64,000 nt of DNA from an uncultured bacterium (GCA_949298805.1 CASFXY010000003.1:22868-86867); one strand, 5' to 3'; positions 1 to 7,882 are shown, counted from the first letter of the stretch. A program made the numbers and translations. Notes: generated from the sequence alone by a model not told the origin.

Positions 1-632
1 AAAGTTGTAATGCGCGCACCTTGTTGTCTGGGTCTGGTTTCATCTGCAAAAACTTGAACAGTGTTATCTTTTGCATAAGCACTTCTTACAACCCCAAGTG
101 CCGTACCATATCCTACTGTTGCAAGAGCGCCTGCATTACAGTGAGTAAGTATAGTTGCGCCTTTTGGTATAATTTGTGCGCCATAATCGCCAATTTTTTT
201 ATTAATTTCCATATCTTCGTTTTCAAGTTTTATGGCGTTTTCAATAAGATTATGGGTTATTTCTTCTTTTGTGCCCCCTTGATTTACGATTTTAAGCTGT
301 TCGTTAAGTGCCCAGCTTAAGTTGACCGCAGTCGGTCTTGATGAATTAATATAATCCATTCCTTTTTTTAATTTTTCCGTAAAATTTTTTTCGTTACTTT
401 TTAAAAGTTCTATTGCGCATAATGCCGCCCCATGCGCACCTGAAATTCCTATTGCCGGCGCACCTCTTACTATCATTTCTTTTATGGCTTTATACATTTG
501 TTCGGTTGTTCTTATGTCAACTTTTTTATATTCATAAGGAATTAACGTTTGGTCAACCATTCTTGAAATGCCTTCAAGCTCGCCTGTTTTTACCCATTCT
601 ACAGTTTTAATTTTAGAGTGAAATTCGCTCAT
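1..632 (-). CDS. mtnA: Methylthioribose-1-phosphate isomerase, 3' end outside window
   Basis: Converts S-methyl-5-thioribose-1-phosphate to the ribulose form in the cytoplasmic methionine salvage pathway. I translated the minus strand from an ATG at 632, which is preceded by AAAGGA. About 210 residues are visible, with the family motifs RGAPAIG (residues 56-62), SSRPTAVNL (near 98), ILTHCNAG (161-168, containing the family's catalytic cysteine) and DETRP (197-201). The catalytic aspartate expected further on, and the C-terminal third, lie beyond the left edge. It starts 11 bp after the membrane protein gene ends and probably shares its transcript with ruvC. An eIF2B-type paralog is possible, but the motifs favour mtnA. 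Confidence 0.9.
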   Translation of the reverse strand, partial: MSEFHSKIKTVEWVKTGELEGISRMVDQTLIPYEYKKVDIRTTEQMYKAIKEMIVRGAPAIGISGAHGAALCAIELLKSNEKNFTEKLKKGMDYINSSRPTAVNLSWALNEQLKIVNQGGTKEEITHNLIENAIKLENEDMEINKKIGDYGAQIIPKGATILTHCNAGALATVGYGTALGVVRSAYAKDNTVQVFADETRPRQQGARITT

Positions 633-643
633 TAATTTGTCCT

Positions 644-1117
644 TTATTCAATATGTATGTCTATTTCTTCGATGTCGTCAGGTTTTTTTTCAAATTGTGA
701 AAGTAGAAATATTGCCCCCATTCCTGTTGTTGCATTTGTTAGTGCCACAAGTATTCCTATTGTAACAACTATAACAAGAAAGAGCCAAAAAGTGTCAAAA
801 TTTACTATATAAGGTATGCCATAAGAGTAATATGACGGAATAAATGCATGTATTATAAGTACCAGCGGTGTAAAAATTGCAAAATATGCAACCGTTGAAC
901 AAAAACCGACCATTGCCCCAAGGGCTGCACCTTGCTGATTTTCAAGAAAACCTATTTCATTTTTTGCTTTCATAAAAAATATAATCGCAGGCGCACATAA
1001 AAGCCCGAGAGCAAAGGCTACAAGACCTATTAAAAAACCTATAATGCCAACCAATGCTAATATAGCACCTAAAATAAATGCATAAATTGCGGCTTTTTTT
1101 GCTATTAGTGTATTCAT
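644..1117 (-). CDS. Small integral membrane protein, unknown function
   Basis: I do not recognise this 157-residue protein. It shows about four to five hydrophobic segments, roughly residues 10-50 (two passes), 66-95 and 108-140, and ends in an acidic tail rich in D, E and I. The hydrophobic stretches contain many Gly and Ala. The start codon overlaps the ruvC stop by 4 bp (ATGA), so it is translationally coupled to ruvC, and mtnA follows 11 bp later. It has no catalytic motif or signal peptidase site. It may be a DUF4190/DUF4199-like membrane protein, but that is a guess from composition only. Confidence 0.7.
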   Translation of the reverse strand: MNTLIAKKAAIYAFILGAILALVGIIGFLIGLVAFALGLLCAPAIIFFMKAKNEIGFLENQQGAALGAMVGFCSTVAYFAIFTPLVLIIHAFIPSYYSYGIPYIVNFDTFWLFLVIVVTIGILVALTNATTGMGAIFLLSQFEKKPDDIEEIDIHIE

Positions 1118-1605
1118 ATTATCTCCCTGTTTTTAATTTCTAAATTTCTGGCATGGCAAATGCCAATTGCTATTGAATCTATTGTATCATCCAATTTGGT
1201 ATTGGAACTGAGTTCTACATATCTTTTAACCATAGATTTTACTTCATCTTTACTTGCTCTGCCATGACCTGTTAGGACTTGTTTTATGACAATCGGAGTA
1301 TATTCTCCCGTTTCAACCCCGGATTCCTCAAGTGCTGCAAGAATTACGCCGCGAGCTTGGGCTACCGGAATTACAGTTTTTTGGTTTTTAAAAAAGAAAA
1401 GCTGTTCTATTGCTGCACATTGCGGGTTGAATGTAGTGCAAATTTGCTTTATGTCGCGGTAAATTTCTGCCAACCTTTTTTGATGGGGCATGTTTTTATC
1501 TGTCTGTATAGAACCGCATGAAATAAGCTCATAGCCGTCATCTTTGGCTTCTATTATACTATAACCGGTTATTCCAATTCCGGGGTCTATTCCTAAAATT
1601 CTCAT
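1114..1605 (-). CDS. ruvC: Holliday junction endonuclease RuvC
   Basis: Resolvase that nicks Holliday junctions symmetrically, working with RuvAB in recombination repair. At 163 residues it has normal family length. The acidic active site of the RNase H fold is visible: D7 in GIDPG, E67 in AIEQLF, and the C-terminal D140/D143 pair in DDTIDS. The substrate-binding segment around NQKTVIPVAQARG is also present. It is the first gene of a minus-strand set with the membrane protein (4-bp overlap) and mtnA. ruvA and ruvB are not in this window. Confidence 0.95.
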   Translation of the reverse strand: MRILGIDPGIGITGYSIIEAKDDGYELISCGSIQTDKNMPHQKRLAEIYRDIKQICTTFNPQCAAIEQLFFFKNQKTVIPVAQARGVILAALEESGVETGEYTPIVIKQVLTGHGRASKDEVKSMVKRYVELSSNTKLDDTIDSIAIGICHARNLEIKNREII

Positions 1606-1659
1606 AAAATTAATTATATTATGAAAGAAAACTCAAGGGTGAGAATTTAATAAAAATAT

Positions 1660-1694
1660 ATAAAATAAAATGCGATTTGATTTTCAAATCGCAT
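1660..1694 (-). terminator. Rho-independent terminator-like hairpin, minus strand
   Basis: A perfect 10-bp stem, ATGCGATTTG at 1670-1679 with CAAATCGCAT at 1685-1694, closes a 5-nt loop. Read on the minus strand it is followed by a U-rich run; on the plus strand it is not. No conventional minus-strand gene lies directly upstream of it, so it may end a short RNA. Confidence 0.5.
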
Positions 1695-1708
1695 AAGTCA
1701 AGAAAGGA

Positions 1709-1789
1709 ATGGTTAGACTATTAACATTTGAATTATTACACAAAAAAAATTACTATGCAAATTTCTTAATATATTGTAACGTTTGCTAA
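1709..1789 (+). CDS. Possible 26-residue peptide
   Basis: ATG at 1709 opens 26 codons, starting MVRLLTFELLHKK and ending at TAA 1787-1789. AGAAAGG lies immediately before the ATG, which is too close for an ideal ribosome binding site. Its beginning resembles the better supported 26-residue ORF at 1897 (MLRNLFELLRRR), which is the main reason to list it. It could equally be chance in AT-rich DNA. Confidence 0.2.
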   Translation: MVRLLTFELLHKKNYYANFLIYCNVC

Positions 1790-1857
1790 ACATTTTGTTG
1801 TATAGATAAAGATTAAATAAAAATGATATACATTACTGGACAAAAATTTTTTTTGGG

Positions 1858-1897
1858 TGTAAAATACTAAAGCTTTATTAAAAGAAGGTATTTTACA
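1858..1897 (+). promoter_or_regulatory. Inverted repeat enclosing the SD of the 1897 mini-ORF
   Basis: A perfect 10-bp inverted repeat, TGTAAAATAC (1858-1867) and GTATTTTACA (1888-1897), encloses a 20-nt loop that carries most of the AGAAGG ribosome binding site. The right arm ends on the A of the ATG at 1897. In RNA this hairpin would sit across the translation start, so it could control initiation (thermometer-like or leader-like). The function is inference. Confidence 0.4.
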
Positions 1898-1977
1898 TGT
1901 TAAGAAATTTATTTGAATTGTTGCGACGTAGATTTTTTAAAGTGCAGGAGGCTCGCGTATACGTTCGTATAGATTAA
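1897..1977 (+). CDS. 26-residue basic peptide, stand-alone unit
   Basis: ATG at 1897, preceded by AGAAGG, opens a 26-residue ORF ending at TAA 1975-1977. The peptide begins MLRNLFELLRRRFFK and is Arg/Leu/Phe-rich and amphipathic. It is followed within 20 nt by a strong terminator, so hairpin, ORF and terminator look like a complete transcription unit of about 170 nt. I recognise no family. It may be a true micro-protein, a leader peptide, or part of a small RNA. Nothing shows that it is translated. Confidence 0.4.
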   Translation: MLRNLFELLRRRFFKVQEARVYVRID

Positions 1978-1995
1978 TAAATTTAATATGAATTT

Positions 1996-2024
1996 TAAAG
2001 AGCCGCCCTTAAAGCGGCTCTTTT
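1996..2024 (+). terminator. Strong Rho-independent terminator
   Basis: A 10-bp stem, AAAGAGCCGC at 1996-2005 paired with GCGGCTCTTT at 2013-2022, has a 7-nt loop and runs into TTTTGGTTT. It is GC-rich in an AT-rich spacer and closes the 1897 unit. Confidence 0.75.
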
Positions 2025-2106
2025 GGTTTAAAAATGTAAATATTAATACTAAAAAGAGCAAAAAAAATACGTCACATGCGTTTAAAAAAAAGTGAAGGTT
2101 AATAAT

Positions 2107-2181
2107 ATGAAAAATCTCAGACATACTTTACAAATTAAAGAAAGGGTTCAAAAGTTGATGAACCTTGTTTGGGGACTATAG
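2107..2181 (+). CDS. Possible 24-residue leader ORF before the 2201 gene
   Basis: ATG at 2107 follows GTGAAGG by about 10 nt and opens 24 codons (start MKNLRHTLQIKER, end LVWGL), stopping at TAG 2179-2181, 19 nt before the next gene's ATG. The peptide is basic and amphipathic. It could be a leader peptide or a chance ORF; no family is recognised. Confidence 0.3.
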   Translation: MKNLRHTLQIKERVQKLMNLVWGL

Positions 2182-2200
2182 AAATTTGTAAGGAAAAAAT

Positions 2201-3529
2201 ATGTCAAATTTAAGCATAACAACAAGATTAATTCAGGAATTGAGCAATAACAGCGGGTCTGTCGTGCCCATAGCCGCTAAAGACACATTAAGCAATTGTG
2301 CTATTACTTATATTTACGACAAACAAGCATCAAAGGAAGATGGCAAGGAAAGAGCCATAGAGGAATTTGGTACCGAAATACTTTGGATTGGCGGTATTCC
2401 ACTTCTCAAAAAACTTTTCGACAAAACTGTATATAGGTTTTTTAAAGCTGATCCCAAGTTCGACATCAGGAATCTTAAAGAAAACTCACAAGGTAAGCTT
2501 GATAGGCTTGAGTTTTTGGCGAAAAATGCAAAAGATGCTTCACAAAAACAAATTCTTGAAAATATTTTAAATAATCCGAATTTGCAAAGATTGTATAAAA
2601 AACTCCATGTTGCAAAATTTATTGTTGCTACAGCGGCAACATTGGGCGGCTTGAGCGCACTTATTGTATATAAGCAAAAAACAACTCAAAAAGAGCTTGA
2701 AAACAAATACAAACAAAGGTTGCTTTTTGAAAACGAGTTAAAAAATGATTTAAGTCAGCAAAAAATCTTTAGTAAATTTTTGGAAAGTAAAAAAGATGTT
2801 TCTTTTTCCGGTAATGCAGCAAAATTTTTGACTGATTTTATGTATAATCCTGTTAAAAACATGTCCATATTAGATGCGGGAATTACTGCAACAAGATTAA
2901 AAATGGGCAGAAAAGGCGAAAGATTTGAAATCGGATTTAAAGAAGCTTTTCAAATACTTTTTATATACGGATTGGCAAAGCCAATTGAAAAGGGACTTGA
3001 GAAAATAAGTAAAAAAATATTTAAAAAACCAATCGCAAATGAATTTCAACTTTTGAGTAACGAAAAACTTGCAGATTTAATTAAATCTCCGGATTTAAAA
3101 GACTCGATTCAAACTTTTATGTCTAAAAAAGGTGACGATGCTTTGCAATACATCTTTAATCATGATAATGCCCTAATAAAAATGCTCAAGATATCGGGTG
3201 ATATACCGACTATAAAGGGCTCTGACGGCATAATTGATTCTTTTGCTCATATTGATTTGGAAAATGTCAAAAATGCCGCAGGTAATATTTTGGAGTTGCT
3301 TGATGCTTGCAAGGGCAAACCTGATGCAAATAAATTTTTAAAACAAGTTAAAAATTACAAGGCGGCTGCGATAGTTTTAAATATATTGATAGGTGCTGCT
3401 GCAATAGGTATAGCGCAGCCAATGGTAAATATAATTTTAAGAAAAAAGAAAAATAACGGACAAACAGCAAATCCGGCATTTAAAAATATTGAACAGGAAA
3501 TGGCACAAAAGTTTGCGTTCAAAGGTTAA
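2201..3529 (+). CDS. Lineage-specific membrane-associated protein with SFSG motif
   Basis: The function of this 442-residue protein is unknown. It has a Lys-rich, mostly helical sequence with hydrophobic segments near residues 138-158 and 390-418, and no signal peptide. A VSFSG motif lies near residue 200, followed by an amphipathic region (TDFMYNPVKN), and the protein ends in FAFKG. The two minus-strand genes at 25638 and 26549 carry NFKG and NFSG motifs, similar size, similar hydrophobic segments and a basic character, so I treat the three as one loose family. Start: ATG 2201 preceded by AAGGAAAAA. Its 3' end overlaps the convergent small gene at 3526 by 4 bp. Confidence 0.7.
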   Translation: MSNLSITTRLIQELSNNSGSVVPIAAKDTLSNCAITYIYDKQASKEDGKERAIEEFGTEILWIGGIPLLKKLFDKTVYRFFKADPKFDIRNLKENSQGKLDRLEFLAKNAKDASQKQILENILNNPNLQRLYKKLHVAKFIVATAATLGGLSALIVYKQKTTQKELENKYKQRLLFENELKNDLSQQKIFSKFLESKKDVSFSGNAAKFLTDFMYNPVKNMSILDAGITATRLKMGRKGERFEIGFKEAFQILFIYGLAKPIEKGLEKISKKIFKKPIANEFQLLSNEKLADLIKSPDLKDSIQTFMSKKGDDALQYIFNHDNALIKMLKISGDIPTIKGSDGIIDSFAHIDLENVKNAAGNILELLDACKGKPDANKFLKQVKNYKAAAIVLNILIGAAAIGIAQPMVNIILRKKKNNGQTANPAFKNIEQEMAQKFAFKG

Positions 3530-3762
3530 ACTTCAATAAACAAACGCCTGCCGACAATATTTGGTTTGCCATTGTAATAGCCCGCAAAATATCCTCCATT
3601 TACAGGCGTATTCTTGCCGTAACTTTCGGATGAATTAAAACTTGAGCCTAAGAAAGGATTTTCTCCTTGTGCAAAAGGATTATAGCTTTTTTTAGTACTG
3701 ACAGGTGCGCTTTGTGTGGTTTGAATTGATTTTGTTATCATTGAAACCAGATTTGTAAACAT
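3526..3762 (-). CDS. Small Asn/Ser/Gly-rich hypothetical protein
   Basis: A 78-residue protein of unknown function. The low-complexity middle contains two NPF tripeptides (YNPFAQGENPFLG) and Ser/Asn/Gly-rich sequence, with an aromatic-Gly stretch (GGYFAGYYNGKP) near the C-terminus. There is no transmembrane segment or signal peptide. A GAAAGGA ribosome binding site precedes the ATG at 3762, supporting translation. It converges on the 2201 gene with a 4-bp overlap of stop codons. Confidence 0.55.
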   Translation of the reverse strand: MFTNLVSMITKSIQTTQSAPVSTKKSYNPFAQGENPFLGSSFNSSESYGKNTPVNGGYFAGYYNGKPNIVGRRLFIEV

Positions 3763-4020
3763 TTTATTCCTTTCGCATATAGTTACATGATTTATATAAT
3801 GTTTTTTATAAACAAGTCTATATTAATATTACCGAAATTGTTGCAAAAAATTAAAACAAATTTACGAAAAATCATCTGTTTGATTGGTATTTTATTATGC
3901 TAGAAATTGTTTTAAAAAAAATCTGTTAAAATTAACAAATTCATGCTAATATTTTATTAAGCATTTAAACAGGGATTTTTTTGCCTGTTTAACTTAGGTA
4001 TATATAAGAGGTACAGAACA

Positions 4021-5553
4021 ATTAATTACACAATTTATATAGCAATTGCAGTTTTAACAATAGCGCTGATTATTTCGGTTATTTTAAATGTAAGACAAAA
4101 AACAAAACTTGAAGTATTTGGTGAGAATGAAAAAAAACTGCAAAAAGAATTTGAAGAAAAGGAAAGTTTTTTAAAAAAAGAAGCAATGATTGCTGCAAAA
4201 GAGCAACTTCATTTTGAACGTCAAAAATTTGACGATGAAGTGCGCGAAAGACGTTCTGAAATAAATCGCCTTGAAAATTCTTTAATGAAAAAAGAAGAAC
4301 AACTTGAGGACAGAGTTCAAAAAAATGTTGATAAAGAGCATGAGCTGAATAAAAAGTATGATGAACTGCTCGATAAGGAAGATTATCTGGCTGAAATCGT
4401 TGCAAAACAACTTTCAGAACTTGAACGCGTTGCTCAGATGTCGCGCGAAGAAGCTAAAAATATGCTTCTTGAGCAGTTAAAATCAGAACTTGCACAAGAA
4501 CAAGTACAATTAATTCGTGAAAACGAACAAAAAATAAGAGAAACGGCTGAAGAAAAATCAAGAGAAATACTTTCTCAAGTTATGCAAAGATGTGCTATTG
4601 AGCAAGTTATAGAATCTACAGTTTCTGTGGTTTCACTTCCTTCGGATGAAATGAAGGGAAGAATAATAGGTCGTGAAGGTAGAAATATCAGAACTCTTGA
4701 AACCTTAACGGGAGTTGATTTAATAATTGATGATACGCCGGAAGCTGTTGTGCTTTCATCGTTTGACCCTGTCAGACGTGAAATTGCCAGACTTACAATT
4801 GAAAAACTTATAGCGGATGGCAGAATACATCCTGTCAGAATTGAAGAAGTTTACGAAAAATCTACTAAAGAGATAGAAAATAAAATGAAACAAGAGGGTG
4901 AGCGTGCAGCTCATGACCTCGGAATTATGAACCTTAACAAAGAGCTTACCAAGACTCTTGGACGCTTATATTATAGAACAAGCTATGGTCAAAATGTGCT
5001 GAAACACTCTATTGAAGTGGCGCAAATCGCCGGTATGTTGGCATCCGAATTGGGCGCTGACGTAAATCAGGCAAAGCGTGCAGGCTTGTTGCATGATATT
5101 GGTAAAGCCGTTGATCAAGAGCAGGAAGGCACCCATATTTCTCTGGGTGTTGAACTTGCAAGAAGATATGGCGAAAAAGAAGAAATAGTTCATGCAATCG
5201 AAGCTCACCATGATGACGTTCCGGCGCATACACTTGTCGCTGCTTTGGTTAAAATAGCTGATGCTGTTAGTGCGGGCAGACCCGGTGCAAGGCGCGATAC
5301 GCTTGAAATCTATATTAAACGCCTCAAAAAGCTTGAAGAAATTGCAAGCAGTTACGAGGGTATAAGGCAGTCCTTTGCAGTTCAGGCAGGTCGCGAAGTT
5401 AGGGTTGTAGTTCAGCCCAATGTTTTTGATGACGCGGCAAGTGCTAAATTAGCTCGTGATATTGCAAAACGCATTGAGGATGAACTTGAGTATCCAGGAC
5501 AAATCAGGGTTACTGTTGTCAGGGAAGCAAGAGTTACTGAAATTGCGAAGTAA
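4021..5553 (+). CDS. rny: Ribonuclease Y, apparent ATT start
   Basis: Membrane-anchored endoribonuclease that initiates mRNA decay. Read from 4021 it has 510 residues, close to the family's ~520: an N-terminal membrane segment (residues 2-21), a long charged coiled coil (about 25-165), a KH domain with IIGREGRN (near 215), and an HD domain with LLHDIGKA (near 356). No ATG, GTG or TTG in this frame exists between the upstream stop at 3958 and M at 4186, and starting at 4186 would delete the membrane anchor. AAGAGG at 4006-4011 is well spaced from ATT at 4021, so I infer an ATT start. ymdB follows 2 nt after the stop, the same pairing as in Bacillus. Confidence 0.88.
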   Translation: MNYTIYIAIAVLTIALIISVILNVRQKTKLEVFGENEKKLQKEFEEKESFLKKEAMIAAKEQLHFERQKFDDEVRERRSEINRLENSLMKKEEQLEDRVQKNVDKEHELNKKYDELLDKEDYLAEIVAKQLSELERVAQMSREEAKNMLLEQLKSELAQEQVQLIRENEQKIRETAEEKSREILSQVMQRCAIEQVIESTVSVVSLPSDEMKGRIIGREGRNIRTLETLTGVDLIIDDTPEAVVLSSFDPVRREIARLTIEKLIADGRIHPVRIEEVYEKSTKEIENKMKQEGERAAHDLGIMNLNKELTKTLGRLYYRTSYGQNVLKHSIEVAQIAGMLASELGADVNQAKRAGLLHDIGKAVDQEQEGTHISLGVELARRYGEKEEIVHAIEAHHDDVPAHTLVAALVKIADAVSAGRPGARRDTLEIYIKRLKKLEEIASSYEGIRQSFAVQAGREVRVVVQPNVFDDAASAKLARDIAKRIEDELEYPGQIRVTVVREARVTEIAK

Positions 5554-5555
5554 AA

Positions 5556-6359
5556 ATGTCTAATGAATTTAAGTTGCTTTTTCTCGGTGATGTGGTAGGA
5601 CGTCCCGGTAGAAATATTGTTAAAGATTTTTTAAATAATACATGTGCATGCAATAAGTATGACTTTATAGTTTTGAATGCTGAAAATGCTTCACATGGGT
5701 TTGGTTTGACCAAGAAAAATCATGATGAATTTGTTGAAATGGGTGTAAATTGTCTTACTTCCGGTAATCATATTTGGGACAAAAAAGATATTTTTGCATA
5801 TATAAATGAATCACAATGCTTAATACGTCCTTATAATTATCCGGATGCTATGGGTGTCGGCTATAGGGTTTTTGATAATATTATAATAATCAATATGTTG
5901 GGCAGAACTTTTATGCCCCCTATTAATTGTCCGTTTCATGCTCTGTCGGAACTTGTGGAAAAGCTTAAAAAAGAATGCGATTTTGAAAATAAAATTTCTT
6001 TTATAGACTTTCATGCTGAGGCTACTGCAGAGAAAATTTGTTTTGCAAGATATGCACAGAGTCTTGGAATTAAAGCAGTTGTCGGAACGCATACACATGT
6101 TCAAACTGCCGATGAAAAAATTATCGGCGAAAGTTGTGCGTATCTTTCAGATGTTGGTTTTTGCGGTTCTTCTGACGGTGTTATCGGCATGGAATACGAA
6201 GGATCCCTGAAACGTCTTACAACTTCAATTCCTGCGCGTTTTGATGTTGACGAGTCAGATTTTTCTCAAATAAATGCCTGCGAAATATTTTTTAATAAAA
6301 AAACGGGCATTCCAAAAAAAATTAAACGAATTAATTTTATTAGTGAGGTAAAAAAATGA
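5556..6359 (+). CDS. ymdB: YmdB-family metallophosphoesterase
   Basis: A 267-residue TIGR00282-type calcineurin-fold enzyme; family members hydrolyse 2',3'-cyclic nucleotides and act with RNase Y in RNA turnover signalling. Metal-binding motifs are clear: LFLGDVVGRPG (N-terminal), NAENASHGFGLT, TSGNHIWD, DFHAEATAEK and GTHTHVQTADE. Length is standard. It begins 2 nt after the rny stop and is followed by a PHP phosphatase, forming an RNA-metabolism operon. Confidence 0.93.
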   Translation: MSNEFKLLFLGDVVGRPGRNIVKDFLNNTCACNKYDFIVLNAENASHGFGLTKKNHDEFVEMGVNCLTSGNHIWDKKDIFAYINESQCLIRPYNYPDAMGVGYRVFDNIIIINMLGRTFMPPINCPFHALSELVEKLKKECDFENKISFIDFHAEATAEKICFARYAQSLGIKAVVGTHTHVQTADEKIIGESCAYLSDVGFCGSSDGVIGMEYEGSLKRLTTSIPARFDVDESDFSQINACEIFFNKKTGIPKKIKRINFISEVKK

Positions 6360-6372
6360 CAGGAAGGTAAAA

Positions 6373-7224
6373 GTGAAAATCGACTTGCACATTCACACCA
6401 CCTACTCGGATGGCGCATATTCTCCCGAGCAGGTGGTTGATACGGCACTTGATTGTAGTCTTGATGTTATTGCTTTGACAGACCATGACAATATTTTGTC
6501 GCATAAAATAGCATCAGATTATGTTAAAAAACAGGGATATAAGCTTGAAATTATTCCGGGTGTCGAAATTAACACAATCTATAAAGGTTACGAGGTTCAT
6601 ATTTTAGGTTATTATATGGACCCTTTAAATCATGATTTTTGCGAGCTGTTGAAATCTCAACAAGAAGCTCGTGTTAATCAAACTACAAAAATAGTTGAAC
6701 TTTTAAATAAAAAAGCCGGTATAAGAGTTAAATATGAGGATATTAAATCTTTGGTAGCTCAAGGGGGTAGTATCGGACGACCGCATATTGCTCGTGCAAT
6801 AGTTAGTGCAGGCGGCGTTGCAAATGTCATGGAGGCTTATTCAAAGTACATTAATGATTCTTCTCCGGTATATGTTCCAAGAAAAACAGTAAGTCCGCAC
6901 GATGCTGTTGAGATAATTAATGATGCAGGCGGCATACCTGTTTTTGCCCATCCTATTGATGTTGATATATCCGAAAAACTTACAAAAGAGCTTGTAAGTT
7001 ATGGGCTAAGGGGTATTGAGGCATACCATCGCAAGCATTCTCCTGCAGTTGTTGAATACTTTTCTTCACTTGCGGAAAAATTTGGTTTAATAATAACCGG
7101 CGGTTCGGATTTTCATGCGCCCTCAGTTAATCATGGCGCAATTTTGATGGGTAAAAATTTTGTTCCTTCTTGGGTATATGACGAACTTATAAAGGAAAAG
7201 AAAAGAATTGAAATGTCATATTAA
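6373..7224 (+). CDS. PHP-domain phosphoesterase (RNase AM/YciV-like)
   Basis: A 283-residue PHP-fold metal-dependent phosphoesterase. Motifs in order: HIHTTYSDG (6-14), LTDHDN (near 36), PGVEINT, GRPHIARA, FAHP and GGSDFHA (near 247). The closest characterised family is YciV/TrpH, which hydrolyses 3',5'-nucleoside bisphosphates and trims RNA 5' ends; this fits its place after rny and ymdB. The start is GTG at 6373, with AGGAAGG 7 nt upstream. A terminator follows at once. Confidence 0.85.
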   Translation: MKIDLHIHTTYSDGAYSPEQVVDTALDCSLDVIALTDHDNILSHKIASDYVKKQGYKLEIIPGVEINTIYKGYEVHILGYYMDPLNHDFCELLKSQQEARVNQTTKIVELLNKKAGIRVKYEDIKSLVAQGGSIGRPHIARAIVSAGGVANVMEAYSKYINDSSPVYVPRKTVSPHDAVEIINDAGGIPVFAHPIDVDISEKLTKELVSYGLRGIEAYHRKHSPAVVEYFSSLAEKFGLIITGGSDFHAPSVNHGAILMGKNFVPSWVYDELIKEKKRIEMSY

Positions 7225-7250
7225 AGGCTCATATTTGAGCCTTTTTTAAA
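7223..7250 (+). terminator. Terminator of the rny-ymdB-PHP operon
   Basis: A perfect 9-bp stem, AAAGGCTCA (7223-7231) with TGAGCCTTT (7236-7244), has a TATT loop and runs into TTTTAAA right after the PHP gene's stop codon. Confidence 0.8.
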
Positions 7251-7321
7251 TTGTTACATTTTTGATATTTTTTACACATGGGATAAAATGTTTATGCGAT
7301 AATTAAATTTCTGGGGATACT

Positions 7322-7882
7322 ATGACAAGAAGTGAAACAATAAAATCAATAATTAAATTTTTAGAATTAGCGTTAAGTGAAAATGGTTTTTTGTTTTTTT
7401 ATGAAATAAAAAAATCTTTTAATGGCGATGAGGATTTATTTTTTGATTTTCTGTTTCATTTTTTAACTATTCAAAAAGATGGTAAAATTCCTTTTGAAGA
7501 AAGGCTTTATGCAGATTTTTGCACATATTTTTCCCGTATGCTGGAGATGTGTTGTGAAGAAAAAGTGCTTGAACAAATTGCACGTTATGCTAAATATTAC
7601 TTAATGTTAAAGCTTGAGTATATCGATAATCAAGATTTTGCACGCAGCATTTCGGTGATAAACGCTTACGAGGCTTGGGATGCTTATCCTTTTTTGCTTG
7701 AAGTCATGGATGATTATGAAAATAACCGGATTGATTCAAATGCGCTTTTAAATATGTTAAATATGGTAGAGGATTTAGCGTTTAAGAGATTGCAAACTGG
7801 TGAAAACAATAATTTGTCTGCTTTGGGTATGGATATTAACAAAATGCTTTATATTTCAGGCAATAACAGGAATGCGGGCTGA
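7322..7882 (+). CDS. Helical hypothetical protein upstream of obgE
   Basis: A 186-residue acidic, probably all-helical protein. I cannot assign it firmly. The segment at about residues 118-165 (EAWDAYPFLLEVMDDYEN, then a helix ending in FKRLQTGE) recalls the helical region following the nuclease-like core in DUF262/GmrSD-type proteins, but the catalytic core of that family is absent. Its TGA overlaps the obgE ATG by 1 bp (TGATG), so it is coupled to obgE. A conserved partner of Obg or a remnant are both possible. Confidence 0.65.
   Translation: MTRSETIKSIIKFLELALSENGFLFFYEIKKSFNGDEDLFFDFLFHFLTIQKDGKIPFEERLYADFCTYFSRMLEMCCEEKVLEQIARYAKYYLMLKLEYIDNQDFARSISVINAYEAWDAYPFLLEVMDDYENNRIDSNALLNMLNMVEDLAFKRLQTGENNNLSALGMDINKMLYISGNNRNAG

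Larger units (their letters stand above)
1606..2200. other. 595-bp spacer with tiny ORFs, hairpins and terminators
   Basis: This is the longest stretch without a conventional gene. It holds a minus-strand terminator-like hairpin (1670-1694), a possible 26-codon ORF at 1709-1789, an inverted repeat that brackets a ribosome binding site (1858-1897), a 26-codon ORF (1897-1977), a strong plus-strand terminator (1996-2024) and a 24-codon ORF (2107-2181) leading into the 2201 gene. Apparent longer ORFs on either strand here have no supporting signals. Confidence 0.6.

Noticed and set aside
21..320. 99-residue plus-strand ORF at the left edge
   Set aside because: It is opposite the well-supported mtnA reading frame and has no homology or RBS.
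1909..2124. 71-residue ORF on the minus strand in the 1.6-2.2 kb spacer
   Set aside because: It runs through the plus-strand terminator, has no RBS, and its sequence is a low-complexity AT-rich translation.
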